From NCBI RefSeq assembly GCF_901827155.1, contig NZ_LR594659.1, forward strand, positions 620,001 through 684,000: a DNA stretch of 64,000 nucleotides, read 5' to 3'. The stretch comes from Variovorax sp. PBL-H6 (GTDB taxonomy: Bacteria > Pseudomonadota > Gammaproteobacteria > Burkholderiales > Burkholderiaceae_C). The notes under the pieces are model-generated. The model searched no databases. It was given only the letters and a program-made list of their open reading frames with translations, and was not told where the DNA came from. Position 1 is the first letter of the stretch. Each line of letters starts with the position of its first letter. Position numbers and translations under genes: made by a program. This document shows positions 43,573 through 51,436 of this stretch, one piece after another.

Positions 43573-46320
43573 ATGAACGACGCCGTACGCCCCGACCCCG
43601 ATGCCCTGCTGGCCGAGCTGCGCGCGCAGGAAGCGCAAGCCCGACGCGGCAAGCTGCGCATCTACTTCGGCGCCAGCGCGGGCGTCGGCAAGACCTGGGC
43701 CATGCTGAGCGCCGCGCAGCGCGAGCGCGCGGGCGGCCGCGACGTGGTGATCGGGGTGGTCGAGACGCATGGCCGCAGCGAGACCGCGGCGCTGCTCGCC
43801 GGCCTGGAGACCTTGCCGCCGCGCGAGCTGTCCTACCGAGGCCGCACCCTGGCCGAGTTCGACCTCGATGGCGCGCTGGCGCGCAAGCCCGCCGTGCTGC
43901 TGGTCGACGAGCTCGCGCATTCCAACGCGCCCGGCTCGCGCCACGCCAAGCGCTGGCAGGACGTGCAGGAGCTGCAGGCCGCGGGCATCGAGGTCTGGTC
44001 CGCCCTCAACGTGCAGCACCTGGAAAGCCTCAACGGCACGGTGGGCGCGATCACCGGTGTGCGCGTGCACGAGACCGTGCCCGACACCGTGCTCGACGAG
44101 GCCGACGAGGTGGTGCTGGTCGACGTCACGGCCGACGAGCTCACGGCGCGGCTCGCGGCCGGCAAGGTCTACCTGCCGCAGCAGGCCGAGCGCGCGGCGC
44201 AGAACTTCTTCCGCAAGGGCAACCTCATCGCGCTGCGCGAGATCGCGCTGCGGCGCACCGCCGAGCACGTGGAAGACGACGTGCGCGGCTGGCGCATCGA
44301 GCAGTCGGGGCGCGGCGGTGAGGCCGGGCCGCCGGCCTGGAATACTTCCGGCGCAATCCTCGCGTGCGTCGGGCCGCACGAAGGTGCGAGCCAGACGGTG
44401 CGCACCGCAGCGCGGCTCGCGGGACAGCTCAACGTGCGCTGGCATGCGGCGTACGTCGAGACGCCGCGCCTGCAGCGGCTGCCTGCGGGGCGTCGCGACC
44501 GCATTCTGGCGGTGCTCCAGCTCGCCGAAGAGCTGGGCGCCGAGACCGCGGTGCTGACTGGCGAGAACGTGGCCGAGGCGCTGTCCGCGCAGGCACGGCG
44601 CCTCAATTGCGCCACGCTGGTGGTGGGGCGGCCGGAGCCGGAGCGAGGCTGGCGGCGCTGGTGGCCGCCGCGCGTGCTGATGCGCCAGCTGGCGCGCCAT
44701 GCACCTGGTATCGACATCGTCGAAGCGGCGCGCGCAGACAGCGTGCGCCGCCTTCCCCAACGGCCCGGCCGGCGCCGCGACCCCGGCGCGGAAGACAGCG
44801 ACCCCCCGGAGGTCCGCTGGCGCGGCTATGCCTGGGCCGCGGCCAGCAGTGTGGCCGTCACCCTGCTGGCGACGCCGCTGGCGGGCGTGCTGGAGCTGGC
44901 CAACATCGTGATGCTGTTCCTGCTCGGCGTGGTCGGCGTCGCGATGCGCTTCGGCCGTGGGCCGGCCGCCTTCGCGGCGCTGCTCAACGTCGCGGCCTTC
45001 GACTTCTTCTTCGTCTCGCCGCGCCTCTCGTTCGCGGTCAGCGACGTGCAGTACGTCCTGACCTTCGCGGTCATGCTGGGCGTGGGCCTGCTGGTTGGCC
45101 AGCTGACCGCCGGCTTGCGCTTTGCCGTCGGCGTCTCGACCAGCCGCGAGCGGCGTGCGCAATCGCTGTTCGAGCTGACGCGCGAACTGTCGGCCGCGCT
45201 CGAGACTTCGCAGGTCGTGCAACTGGGCGCGGCCGCGGTGCAGGGCCACTTCGGCGGCCGGGCGCTGGTGCTGGTGACCGATGCCGGCGACCGCCTGGCG
45301 ATGCCTGCCGAGCTGCCGATCGGCTTCGATCCCAGCGTCGCCGACTGGACCTTCCGCCACGGCCAGCCGGCCGGCCTCGCCACCGCCACGCTGGCGGCCC
45401 AGCCCTGGCACTACGTGCCGCTCAAGGCGCCGATGCGGGTGCGCGGCGTGCTCGCGCTGGAGCCGGCGCAGCCGCGCTGGCTGATGATCCCGGAGCAGGC
45501 GCAGCAGCTCGACACGCTGGCGCGGCAGATCGCGATCGCGCTGGAGCGGGTGCATTACGTCGACGTGGCGCAGCAGGCGGTGGTCGAGATGGAATCGGAG
45601 CGGCTGCGCAACGCCTTGCTCGGCGCGATCTCGCACGATGTGCGCACGCCCTTGACGGCGCTGATTGCGTTGGCCGAATCGCTGCAGGCGGCACCCGCGG
45701 CACCCGGGGCACCCGGGGTGGATGGGCCCGCGGTGGCGCGGGCCATCGTCGCGCAGGCGCACCAGCTGCACGCGTTGGTGAACAACCTGCTGGACATGGC
45801 GCGTCTCGAAAGCGGCATCGCCGGCAGCGCGGTCCAGCTGCGGCGCGAATGGCAGTCGGTCGAGGAGGTGGTGGGCGCGGCCATCCGCGCCGCGCGGCCC
45901 GCGCTTGGCGAGATCGCGGTGCAGACCGATCTGCCGCCCGACCTGCCGCTGGTCGAGTTCGACGCCGTGCTGATCGAGCGCGTGCTGGTCAACCTGCTGG
46001 AGAACGCCGGCAAGTACGGCGCCGCGCCGGTCGTGGTCGCCGCCCGTGCCACTGAACGCTCGCTGGTGCTGAGCGTGCGCGACCATGGGCCGGGCCTGCC
46101 GGCCGCGCTCGAGGGCCGCGAGCAGACGCTCTTCGACAAGTTCACGCGTGGGCAGGCCGAGTCGGCCACGCCTGGCGTGGGGCTGGGCCTGGCCATCTGC
46201 AAGGCGGTGGTCAGCGCCCATGGCGGCGAGATCACGGCCGCCAATGCGGTGGACGGCGGGGCGGTGTTCACCGTGACGCTGCCTCGGCGGGAGGCCCCTG
46301 TGACCGAGGAGGCGGTGTGA
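43573..46320 (+). CDS. kdpD: Osmosensitive K+ sensor histidine kinase
   Basis: 915 residues. N-terminal KdpD domain with Walker-A-like FGASAGVGKTWAML near residue 37 and the VDELAHSNAPGSRHAKRW motif, a universal-stress-like domain (about 260-370), four close membrane helices (about 420-520), a GAF-like segment, and the kinase core with ISHDVRTPLTALIAL (His), NLLENAGKYG and GVGLGLAICKAV. It senses K+ limitation and phosphorylates KdpE. Confidence 0.97.
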   Translation: MNDAVRPDPDALLAELRAQEAQARRGKLRIYFGASAGVGKTWAMLSAAQRERAGGRDVVIGVVETHGRSETAALLAGLETLPPRELSYRGRTLAEFDLDGALARKPAVLLVDELAHSNAPGSRHAKRWQDVQELQAAGIEVWSALNVQHLESLNGTVGAITGVRVHETVPDTVLDEADEVVLVDVTADELTARLAAGKVYLPQQAERAAQNFFRKGNLIALREIALRRTAEHVEDDVRGWRIEQSGRGGEAGPPAWNTSGAILACVGPHEGASQTVRTAARLAGQLNVRWHAAYVETPRLQRLPAGRRDRILAVLQLAEELGAETAVLTGENVAEALSAQARRLNCATLVVGRPEPERGWRRWWPPRVLMRQLARHAPGIDIVEAARADSVRRLPQRPGRRRDPGAEDSDPPEVRWRGYAWAAASSVAVTLLATPLAGVLELANIVMLFLLGVVGVAMRFGRGPAAFAALLNVAAFDFFFVSPRLSFAVSDVQYVLTFAVMLGVGLLVGQLTAGLRFAVGVSTSRERRAQSLFELTRELSAALETSQVVQLGAAAVQGHFGGRALVLVTDAGDRLAMPAELPIGFDPSVADWTFRHGQPAGLATATLAAQPWHYVPLKAPMRVRGVLALEPAQPRWLMIPEQAQQLDTLARQIAIALERVHYVDVAQQAVVEMESERLRNALLGAISHDVRTPLTALIALAESLQAAPAAPGAPGVDGPAVARAIVAQAHQLHALVNNLLDMARLESGIAGSAVQLRREWQSVEEVVGAAIRAARPALGEIAVQTDLPPDLPLVEFDAVLIERVLVNLLENAGKYGAAPVVVAARATERSLVLSVRDHGPGLPAALEGREQTLFDKFTRGQAESATPGVGLGLAICKAVVSAHGGEITAANAVDGGAVFTVTLPRREAPVTEEAV

Positions 46321-46363
46321 GAATTCGGACATTCGTTCGGCCCCCGTTCCCGCCTACCTCAAC

Positions 46364-47056
46364 ATGCCATCCCCCACCGCCATCGTGATCGAGGACGAGC
46401 CCCAGATCCGGCGCTTCGTGCGCGGCGCGCTGGAGGCCGAGGGCTGGCAGGTGCATGAGGCGGCGACGCTGCGCGAGGGGCTGGTGGCGGCCGGTACGCG
46501 GCAGCCCGACCTGGTGGTGCTGGATCTCGGCCTGCCCGACGGCGATGGCGTCGGTTTGATCCGCGATGTGCGGGGATGGTCGGGCGTGCCGATCATCGTG
46601 CTCTCGGCGCGCACCGACGAAGCCGACAAGGTCGCCGCGCTCGATGCCGGCGCCGACGACTACCTGACCAAGCCCTTCGGGACCGGCGAGCTGCTGGCCC
46701 GGGTGCGCGCCAACCTGCGCCGGCCGCGCACTGCCAACGGCAGCGAAGACACCGAGCCGGTGTTCCGCTTCGGCGAGGTCGAGGTCGACCGCAGCGCGCG
46801 CCTGGTGCGGCGCGCCGGCGCAGAGGTGCACCTGACGCCCACCGAGTACCGGTTGCTGTCGGTGCTGATCGCCAATGCCGGCCGCGTGCTCACGCATCGC
46901 CAGCTCTTGCGCGAAGTGTGGGGGCCCTCGCATGCCGAGCAGAGCCATTACCTGCGCATCTACATGGGGCACCTGCGCCAGAAGCTGGAAGCCGACCCGG
47001 CCCAGCCGATGCACCTGCTGACCGAGACTGCCGTCGGGTACCGCCTGGTGCCGTGA
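46364..47056 (+). CDS. kdpE: KdpE response regulator
   Basis: 230 residues, OmpR family. The receiver has IEDEPQIRRF, phospho-acceptor Asp in VVLDLGLPDGDG, and the Lys in YLTKPFGTGELLARV. The winged helix follows from about 130, with HLTPTEYRLLSVLIANAGRV and YMGHLRQKLE. It would activate kdpFABC, presumably through the site at 38498. The 43-base gap to kdpD suggests co-transcription. Confidence 0.96.
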   Translation: MPSPTAIVIEDEPQIRRFVRGALEAEGWQVHEAATLREGLVAAGTRQPDLVVLDLGLPDGDGVGLIRDVRGWSGVPIIVLSARTDEADKVAALDAGADDYLTKPFGTGELLARVRANLRRPRTANGSEDTEPVFRFGEVEVDRSARLVRRAGAEVHLTPTEYRLLSVLIANAGRVLTHRQLLREVWGPSHAEQSHYLRIYMGHLRQKLEADPAQPMHLLTETAVGYRLVP

Positions 47057-47073
47057 GCCGCACGGCCGCCGCG

Positions 47074-47157
47074 GGACTTGATGGACAGCGCCTTGAGGTC
47101 GCGATCCGACAGCTTTCCGGCGCCCGGGAGCGTGCGTTCGATGACATAGCGTGGCAT
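47074..47157 (-). pseudogene. Truncated 5' end of a DUF4242 gene
   Basis: From an ATG at 47157 with a strong GGAGGA site the frame reads MPRYVIERTLPGAGKLSDRD then LKALSIKS, matching the start of DUF4242 (MPRYVIERxxPGAGxL) proteins. The similarity stops after 28 codons, within 20 bases of the kdpE stop, and the frame then runs antisense into kdpE. It is a remnant cut off at a rearrangement junction. Confidence 0.65.
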
Positions 47158-47304
47158 GGCGTGTCCTCCGGTGAAGGGTGGCGAAGCGCTCGCTCCAGTA
47201 TGGCCGGCGGCGCGCCGGAATGCGATGTGCCATCCGGCCAACCCTCGGCGCCGCTCTGTCGAATGGCAGACAATGGCGCGCCGCGTCCGAGCCCCTCGTT
47301 GCAC

Positions 47305-48072
47305 ATGTCCGACATCCCCGAACTGACCCGACTCAACAAGCGCATGGCCGAGCTCGGCCTGTGCTCGCGGCGCGAGGCCGACGACTGGATCGCGCAGGGG
47401 TGGGTCAAGGTCAACGGCCGGCCCGCTGAAATGGGGCTCAAGGTCGGCCCTGCCGATCGCATCGAGGTCGATCGCAAGGCCCAGAACCAGCAGCAGCAAC
47501 AGGTCACCATCCTGCTGCACAAGCCGATGGGCTATGTCAGCGGCCAGGCCGAGGACGGCCACGAGCCCGCGGTGGTGCTGATCAACCCGCGAACGCACTG
47601 GCGCGAGGACCCGAGCCACGTGCGCTTCTCGCCGCCCCAGCTGCGCGGCCTGGCACCGGCCGGCCGGCTGGACATCGATTCGGTGGGCCTGCTGGTGCTG
47701 ACGCAGGACGGCCGTGTCGCGCGCCAGCTGATCGGCGAGGGCTCAGGCATGGAGAAGGAGTACCTGGTGCGCGTGAGCTACGGCGATGTGGCGCAGAACC
47801 CGCAGGCCACCTTCCCGCGCGAGCAGCTGCAGCGCTTGCGCCATGGACTGAGCCTGGACGGCCAGCCGCTCAAGCCGGCGCTGGTCGACTGGCAGAACCC
47901 GGAGCAGCTGCGCTTCGTGCTGACAGAGGGCAAGAAGCGCCAGATCCGTCGCATGTGCGAGCTGGTCGGGCTCAAGGTGGTGGGCTTGAAGCGAATCCGC
48001 ATCGGCCGCGTGGTGCTCGGACACCTCCCGGTAGGGCAGTGGCGCTACCTCGGCCCGCACGAGCGCTTCTAG
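47305..48072 (+). CDS. 23S rRNA pseudouridine synthase (RluF/RsuA-RluB family)
   Basis: 255 residues. N-terminal S4 RNA-binding domain (TRLNKRMAELGLCSRREADDWIAQGWVKVNG), then the RsuA catalytic domain with PAGRLDIDSVGLLVLTQDG, where the catalytic Asp follows GRL, and GKKRQIRRMCELVGL. The insert after HKPMGYVSGQAEDGHEPA fits the RluF type that modifies 23S rRNA near position 2604. The exact target site is inferred. Confidence 0.9.
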   Translation: MSDIPELTRLNKRMAELGLCSRREADDWIAQGWVKVNGRPAEMGLKVGPADRIEVDRKAQNQQQQQVTILLHKPMGYVSGQAEDGHEPAVVLINPRTHWREDPSHVRFSPPQLRGLAPAGRLDIDSVGLLVLTQDGRVARQLIGEGSGMEKEYLVRVSYGDVAQNPQATFPREQLQRLRHGLSLDGQPLKPALVDWQNPEQLRFVLTEGKKRQIRRMCELVGLKVVGLKRIRIGRVVLGHLPVGQWRYLGPHERF

Positions 48073-48139
48073 CGAAACACCTCACGACGCGCTAACAATC
48101 GGCCTGTAGTCTTCGCTGGGTTCGCAAAAAGGAGGCGCC

Positions 48140-48799
48140 GTGCGCACGCTGCTGGTGGAAGACGACGAGATGATCGGGAGCAGCCTGCGGCATGCGCTCG
48201 AGGGCGCCGGCTGGTCGGTCGACTGGGTGCGTGACGGCGCGCTGGCGCAGAGCGCCTTCGCCGATGGCGGCTATACCTGCGTGCTGCTCGACCTCGGCTT
48301 GCCCCGGCAGGATGGCACCGAGGTGCTGCGCAGGGCGCGGGAGCGGGGCGATACCACGCCCGTGCTGGTGCTCACCGCGCGTGATGGCCTGGAGGACCGC
48401 ATCCACGGCCTCGACCTCGGCGCCGACGACTACCTGCTCAAGCCCTTCGAGTTCCGCGAGCTGCTGGCGCGCATGCGCGCCGTGATCCGCCGCCGCGACG
48501 GCGCGGCGCATTCGGTGATCGGCGGCGACGGCCTGCAGCTGGACCTGACCACGCGCGAGGTGTTGCGCAACGGCGATCGCGAGGCCCTGACGGCGCGCGA
48601 GTTCGCGCTGCTGCACGCGCTCCTGGAGCGGCCGGGCGCCATCCTGTCGCGCGAGCAGCTCGAGAACCGCATCTACGGCTGGGGCGAGGAGGTCACCAGC
48701 AACGCGGTGGACGTGCTGATCCACGGCATGCGGCGCAAGCTCGGGCCCGACGCAATCCGCAACGTGCGAGGGCTCGGATGGCGAGTGGCGGGGGCATGA
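48140..48799 (+). CDS. OmpR-family response regulator (QseB/TctD-like)
   Basis: 219 residues from GTG with AAGGAGG at the ideal spacing. Receiver: VEDDEMIGSSLRHAL, Asp in VLLDLGLPRQDG, Lys in YLLKPFEFRELLAR. C-terminal winged helix with TAREFALLHALLERPGAILSR and DVLIHGMRRKLG. The stop overlaps the kinase ATG by ATGA. Confidence 0.93.
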   Translation: MRTLLVEDDEMIGSSLRHALEGAGWSVDWVRDGALAQSAFADGGYTCVLLDLGLPRQDGTEVLRRARERGDTTPVLVLTARDGLEDRIHGLDLGADDYLLKPFEFRELLARMRAVIRRRDGAAHSVIGGDGLQLDLTTREVLRNGDREALTAREFALLHALLERPGAILSREQLENRIYGWGEEVTSNAVDVLIHGMRRKLGPDAIRNVRGLGWRVAGA

Positions 48800-50175
48800 A
48801 GAAATACATGCACTACCCGCGGCCTTGGTACATGCCCTGCTCGCTGCGCGGCAAGCTGCTGCTGTGGCTGGTTTCCCTGCACCTGATCGCCGCCGGCGTT
48901 GCGGCCTGGGCCTCTTACATGAGCTACGGGCGCATGGTCCACACCTTCATGGACGACCAGATGCAGCTGCTGGCCAACTCCTACGCCGCGAACGACAACA
49001 CGCCGGTGCTGCAGCCGCAGGCGGACGAGAGCGTCTTCAAGTGGGGCGCCTTCGTGGTCCAGATCTGGAGCCCCGACGGCCGGCTGCTCGCCAGCTCCTG
49101 GCCCCGGCTCGCCGTGCCCCTGCAGGCCGGGCCCGGGCTGCGCAACGTGCGCACCGGCGCCGACCGCGACGACGACTGGCGCGTCTACACCGCCGAGGCC
49201 GGCGCCCGGCCCCTTCAGCTCCGCGTGCAGATCGCGCAGAGCGGCAGCTTCCTGCGCCACGAGGTGGCACACCGCGCCCTGTTCGCGGCATTGCCGATCG
49301 CGCTGCTGCTGCCGGTTTCCCTGGCGGTGCTCTGGATGGTGGTGTGGCTCAGCTCCTACTCGCTGCACGCCGTGGCGCGCGAGGTGGCCGCACAGGACGA
49401 GCGCAGCCTCTCGCAGCTCTCGCTGGCGCGCGTGCCCGACGAGATCGCGCCGTTGGTGAGCGCCTTCAACAGCCTGCTGGCACGCCTGCGCGACGCTTTC
49501 GCGGCCCAGCGCCGCTTCGGGCAGGACGCGGCGCACGAGTTGCGCACCCCGGTCGCTGCCATCGGCCTGCAGCTCGAAAACTTGCGCGCCCATGTGCCGG
49601 CGGGCGACGCGGCAGAGCGCTTCGCCCAGCTCGAGGCCGGCGTCACCCGTGCGCAGCACCTGATCGAGCAACTGCTGCGGTTGTCGCGCCAGGAAAGTGC
49701 CGCACCGGCGTCGACCGCCGAGCCGGTCGATGTCGCCGCGCTGCTGCGCGAAAGCCTGGGCCAGCTGATGGTGGTGGCGGATCGGCGCCGCATCGATGTC
49801 GGCTTCGACGGCACGGTGGCGCCCGTGGTCAGCGCGCCCGCGGCCGAGCTGCGCAGCGTGTTCGACAACCTGATCGACAACGCTTTGCGTCACGCGCCCG
49901 AGGGCAGCGTGGTCGACGTGCGCCTGCACGCGGTGCAGGGCCGGCCGGTGGTGGACGTGGTGGACAACGGGCCCGGCATCCCGCCGGAGTTCATGACGCG
50001 GGTGTTCGACCGCTTCTTCCGCGTGCCCGGCACCTCGGCCGGCGGAAGCGGGCTGGGCCTTGCCATCGCTCGCACGGCGGCGCTGCGGCACGGGCTGCGC
50101 ATCGCGCTCAGCAACCGCAGCGAGCAGGAGGAAGGCGGCACCGGACTGATCGCGAGGGTCTATCTGCCGGCCTGA
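48796..50175 (+). CDS. Sensor histidine kinase (QseC-like)
   Basis: 459 residues from MKKYMHYPRP, chosen for the ATGA overlap with the regulator. Two membrane helices (about 25-50 and 160-185) enclose a periplasmic sensor of about 110 residues. H-box DAAHELRTPVAAIGLQLENL, N-box VFDNLIDNALRHAPEG, and G-boxes DNGPGIPPEFM and GGSGLGLAIA are intact. The signal is unknown. Divergence from QseC in the periplasmic domain cannot be judged here. Confidence 0.92.
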   Translation: MKKYMHYPRPWYMPCSLRGKLLLWLVSLHLIAAGVAAWASYMSYGRMVHTFMDDQMQLLANSYAANDNTPVLQPQADESVFKWGAFVVQIWSPDGRLLASSWPRLAVPLQAGPGLRNVRTGADRDDDWRVYTAEAGARPLQLRVQIAQSGSFLRHEVAHRALFAALPIALLLPVSLAVLWMVVWLSSYSLHAVAREVAAQDERSLSQLSLARVPDEIAPLVSAFNSLLARLRDAFAAQRRFGQDAAHELRTPVAAIGLQLENLRAHVPAGDAAERFAQLEAGVTRAQHLIEQLLRLSRQESAAPASTAEPVDVAALLRESLGQLMVVADRRRIDVGFDGTVAPVVSAPAAELRSVFDNLIDNALRHAPEGSVVDVRLHAVQGRPVVDVVDNGPGIPPEFMTRVFDRFFRVPGTSAGGSGLGLAIARTAALRHGLRIALSNRSEQEEGGTGLIARVYLPA

Positions 50176-50243
50176 GCCTGCGGCGTTGAATGCAGGCGAA
50201 AGTAGTAAAAAAGCGCTTGTTACTTTGTGTTTAACTAGGCACA

Positions 50244-50567
50244 ATGTATTACATGCAAGTTCACACCAACACCCGCACCCAATGGTCGTCCAACGGCCTT
50301 CTTCGTCTGTTGCGCGCCACGCTTCCGCCGTCGGGTGGACGCCGGGTGCAGGCCGAAGCCGAGCTGGACTCGCCGCCCAAGCGTCTCAGCAGCGAACAGC
50401 TTTCGGCGCTCGCACAGAAGTGGCGCCGCCGCTGCGAGGAAGGCGATGCCGGGGCCGAGTCCGTGGCCATGGCGCTCGAGCAACTGGCGCAGCGTCGCGC
50501 CCGGGAAAAGAGCACGAAGATGCAGGCTGTCGGCCGGCGACTGTCGGAATTGATGCAACTGAGCTGA
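50244..50567 (+). CDS. Hypothetical basic protein, 107 residues
   Basis: MYYMQVHTNTRTQWSSNGLLR; rich in Arg/Gln/Ser with a helical C-terminal half (ESVAMALEQLAQRRAREKST). No domain recognised. Met4 at 50253 is an alternative start, and a CACAAT -10-like box (with TTGTTA 17 bases upstream) overlaps the first ATG, which would favour the later start. Upstream DNA is AT-rich for this genome, as expected of a promoter. Confidence 0.5.
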   Translation: MYYMQVHTNTRTQWSSNGLLRLLRATLPPSGGRRVQAEAELDSPPKRLSSEQLSALAQKWRRRCEEGDAGAESVAMALEQLAQRRAREKSTKMQAVGRRLSELMQLS

Positions 50568-50617
50568 GCTGAAGTATCGGCAATCCCGCCTCGTGCGGAA
50601 CTCGGCAAATCGAGACC

Positions 50618-50866
50618 ATGAAGACCCAAACCGAAGCTATTTGCGAAGGCTACAACGTGGATCTGTCCGGACCCGGCCGCCCCTTGGGCGCGCGCGGCCA
50701 GTACCCACGCTACGAGATGATTCCGCTGCTCACCGACATGGAGGCCGAGCTCCTCAACACCCTCGGATTGATCCGCACGATGCTGGTCGAGGGCACGCCC
50801 ACGGTCGAGGCGCGGCAAGGCGTCGTCCACGCCATCGATGGCCTCCTGTCGGTTGCGCGCGCCTGA
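50618..50866 (+). CDS. Hypothetical protein, 82 residues
   Basis: MKTQTEAICEGYNVDLSGPG; the middle PRYEMIPLLTDMEAELLNTL and the C-terminal VVHAIDGLLSVARA look like a soluble helical protein. Fifty bases after the previous small ORF, in the same direction. No function can be assigned. Confidence 0.5.
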   Translation: MKTQTEAICEGYNVDLSGPGRPLGARGQYPRYEMIPLLTDMEAELLNTLGLIRTMLVEGTPTVEARQGVVHAIDGLLSVARA

Positions 50867-50914
50867 ATCGCAGCGCCTCGCCGAGAAGCGCACTGAGCCG
50901 CGCAGCCAGGCTCG

Positions 50915-51202
50915 CTAAAGCCCGTGCACCACGCAGAGGGCCGACGGCGCTGCAGGCAGGTTCAACGTGCTCTCGCCAGCGTGGGTGAAGCGAAATTCGC
51001 GGCCATTGAGCACCACGGAGCGCTGGTTGGTCCAGACGCGGTACTCGAAACCGCCTGCCATGGGCGTCGCCTGCAGGACCCGGAACACCGGCGGCACGAT
51101 GACCGTGAAAGTCAGCCGGGCCCTTGCGCTGTTGGCGCCCACCTGCGTTTCCGCCGCGCAAGCCAGCGGCAGCAGGAGCAGGGCAATCAGGGCGCTTTTC
51201 AT
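50915..51202 (-). CDS. Short exported protein, last gene of the chaperone/barrel cassette
   Basis: 95 residues with signal peptide MKSALIALLLLPLACAAE. The mature start (SARARLTFTVIVPPVFRVLQ) parallels the mature start of the putative subunits at 55584 and 56386 (SARLNFSITIPKVLFLQ), so it looks like a short relative keeping only the N-terminal part. It is separated from the barrel gene by 234 bases with two inverted repeats (51259-51286, 51336-51356). Possibly a minor or terminal subunit. Confidence 0.6.
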   Translation of the reverse strand: MKSALIALLLLPLACAAETQVGANSARARLTFTVIVPPVFRVLQATPMAGGFEYRVWTNQRSVVLNGREFRFTHAGESTLNLPAAPSALCVVHGL

Positions 51203-51436
51203 GCAAACCCCTTGGAGAAGACGCTGGCGGACACGGACGGCACGAGGCAGTGAAGACGGGAGACGTCGCAGCGACGCCCGGTCTCCGCATATCGGCAGCG
51301 CCGCGCCAAAGTTGAGGCGCCGCCGGTACGCTCGTGGATCTGTCCGGAGTAGATCCGACGGAAGTGTCCTGCGCAATCAGCCGAAAGTTCGCTCGGCCGG
51401 ATTGAAGCTCGCGCGGAACGCCGCGCCGTCAGCCGC

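Noticed and set aside
40767..46332. Very long antisense open frames opposite kdpB and kdpD (over 900 codons).
   Set aside because: High-GC codon bias opens the antisense frame; the translations are His/Arg/Ala-rich without any domain, whereas the sense strand encodes complete Kdp proteins.
51259..51356. Inverted repeats between the barrel gene and the short exported gene, considered as a terminator.
   Set aside because: Neither stem (GGAGAC/GTCTCC; GGATCT/AGATCC) is followed by a T-run on the minus strand, so I only mention them in the gene entry.
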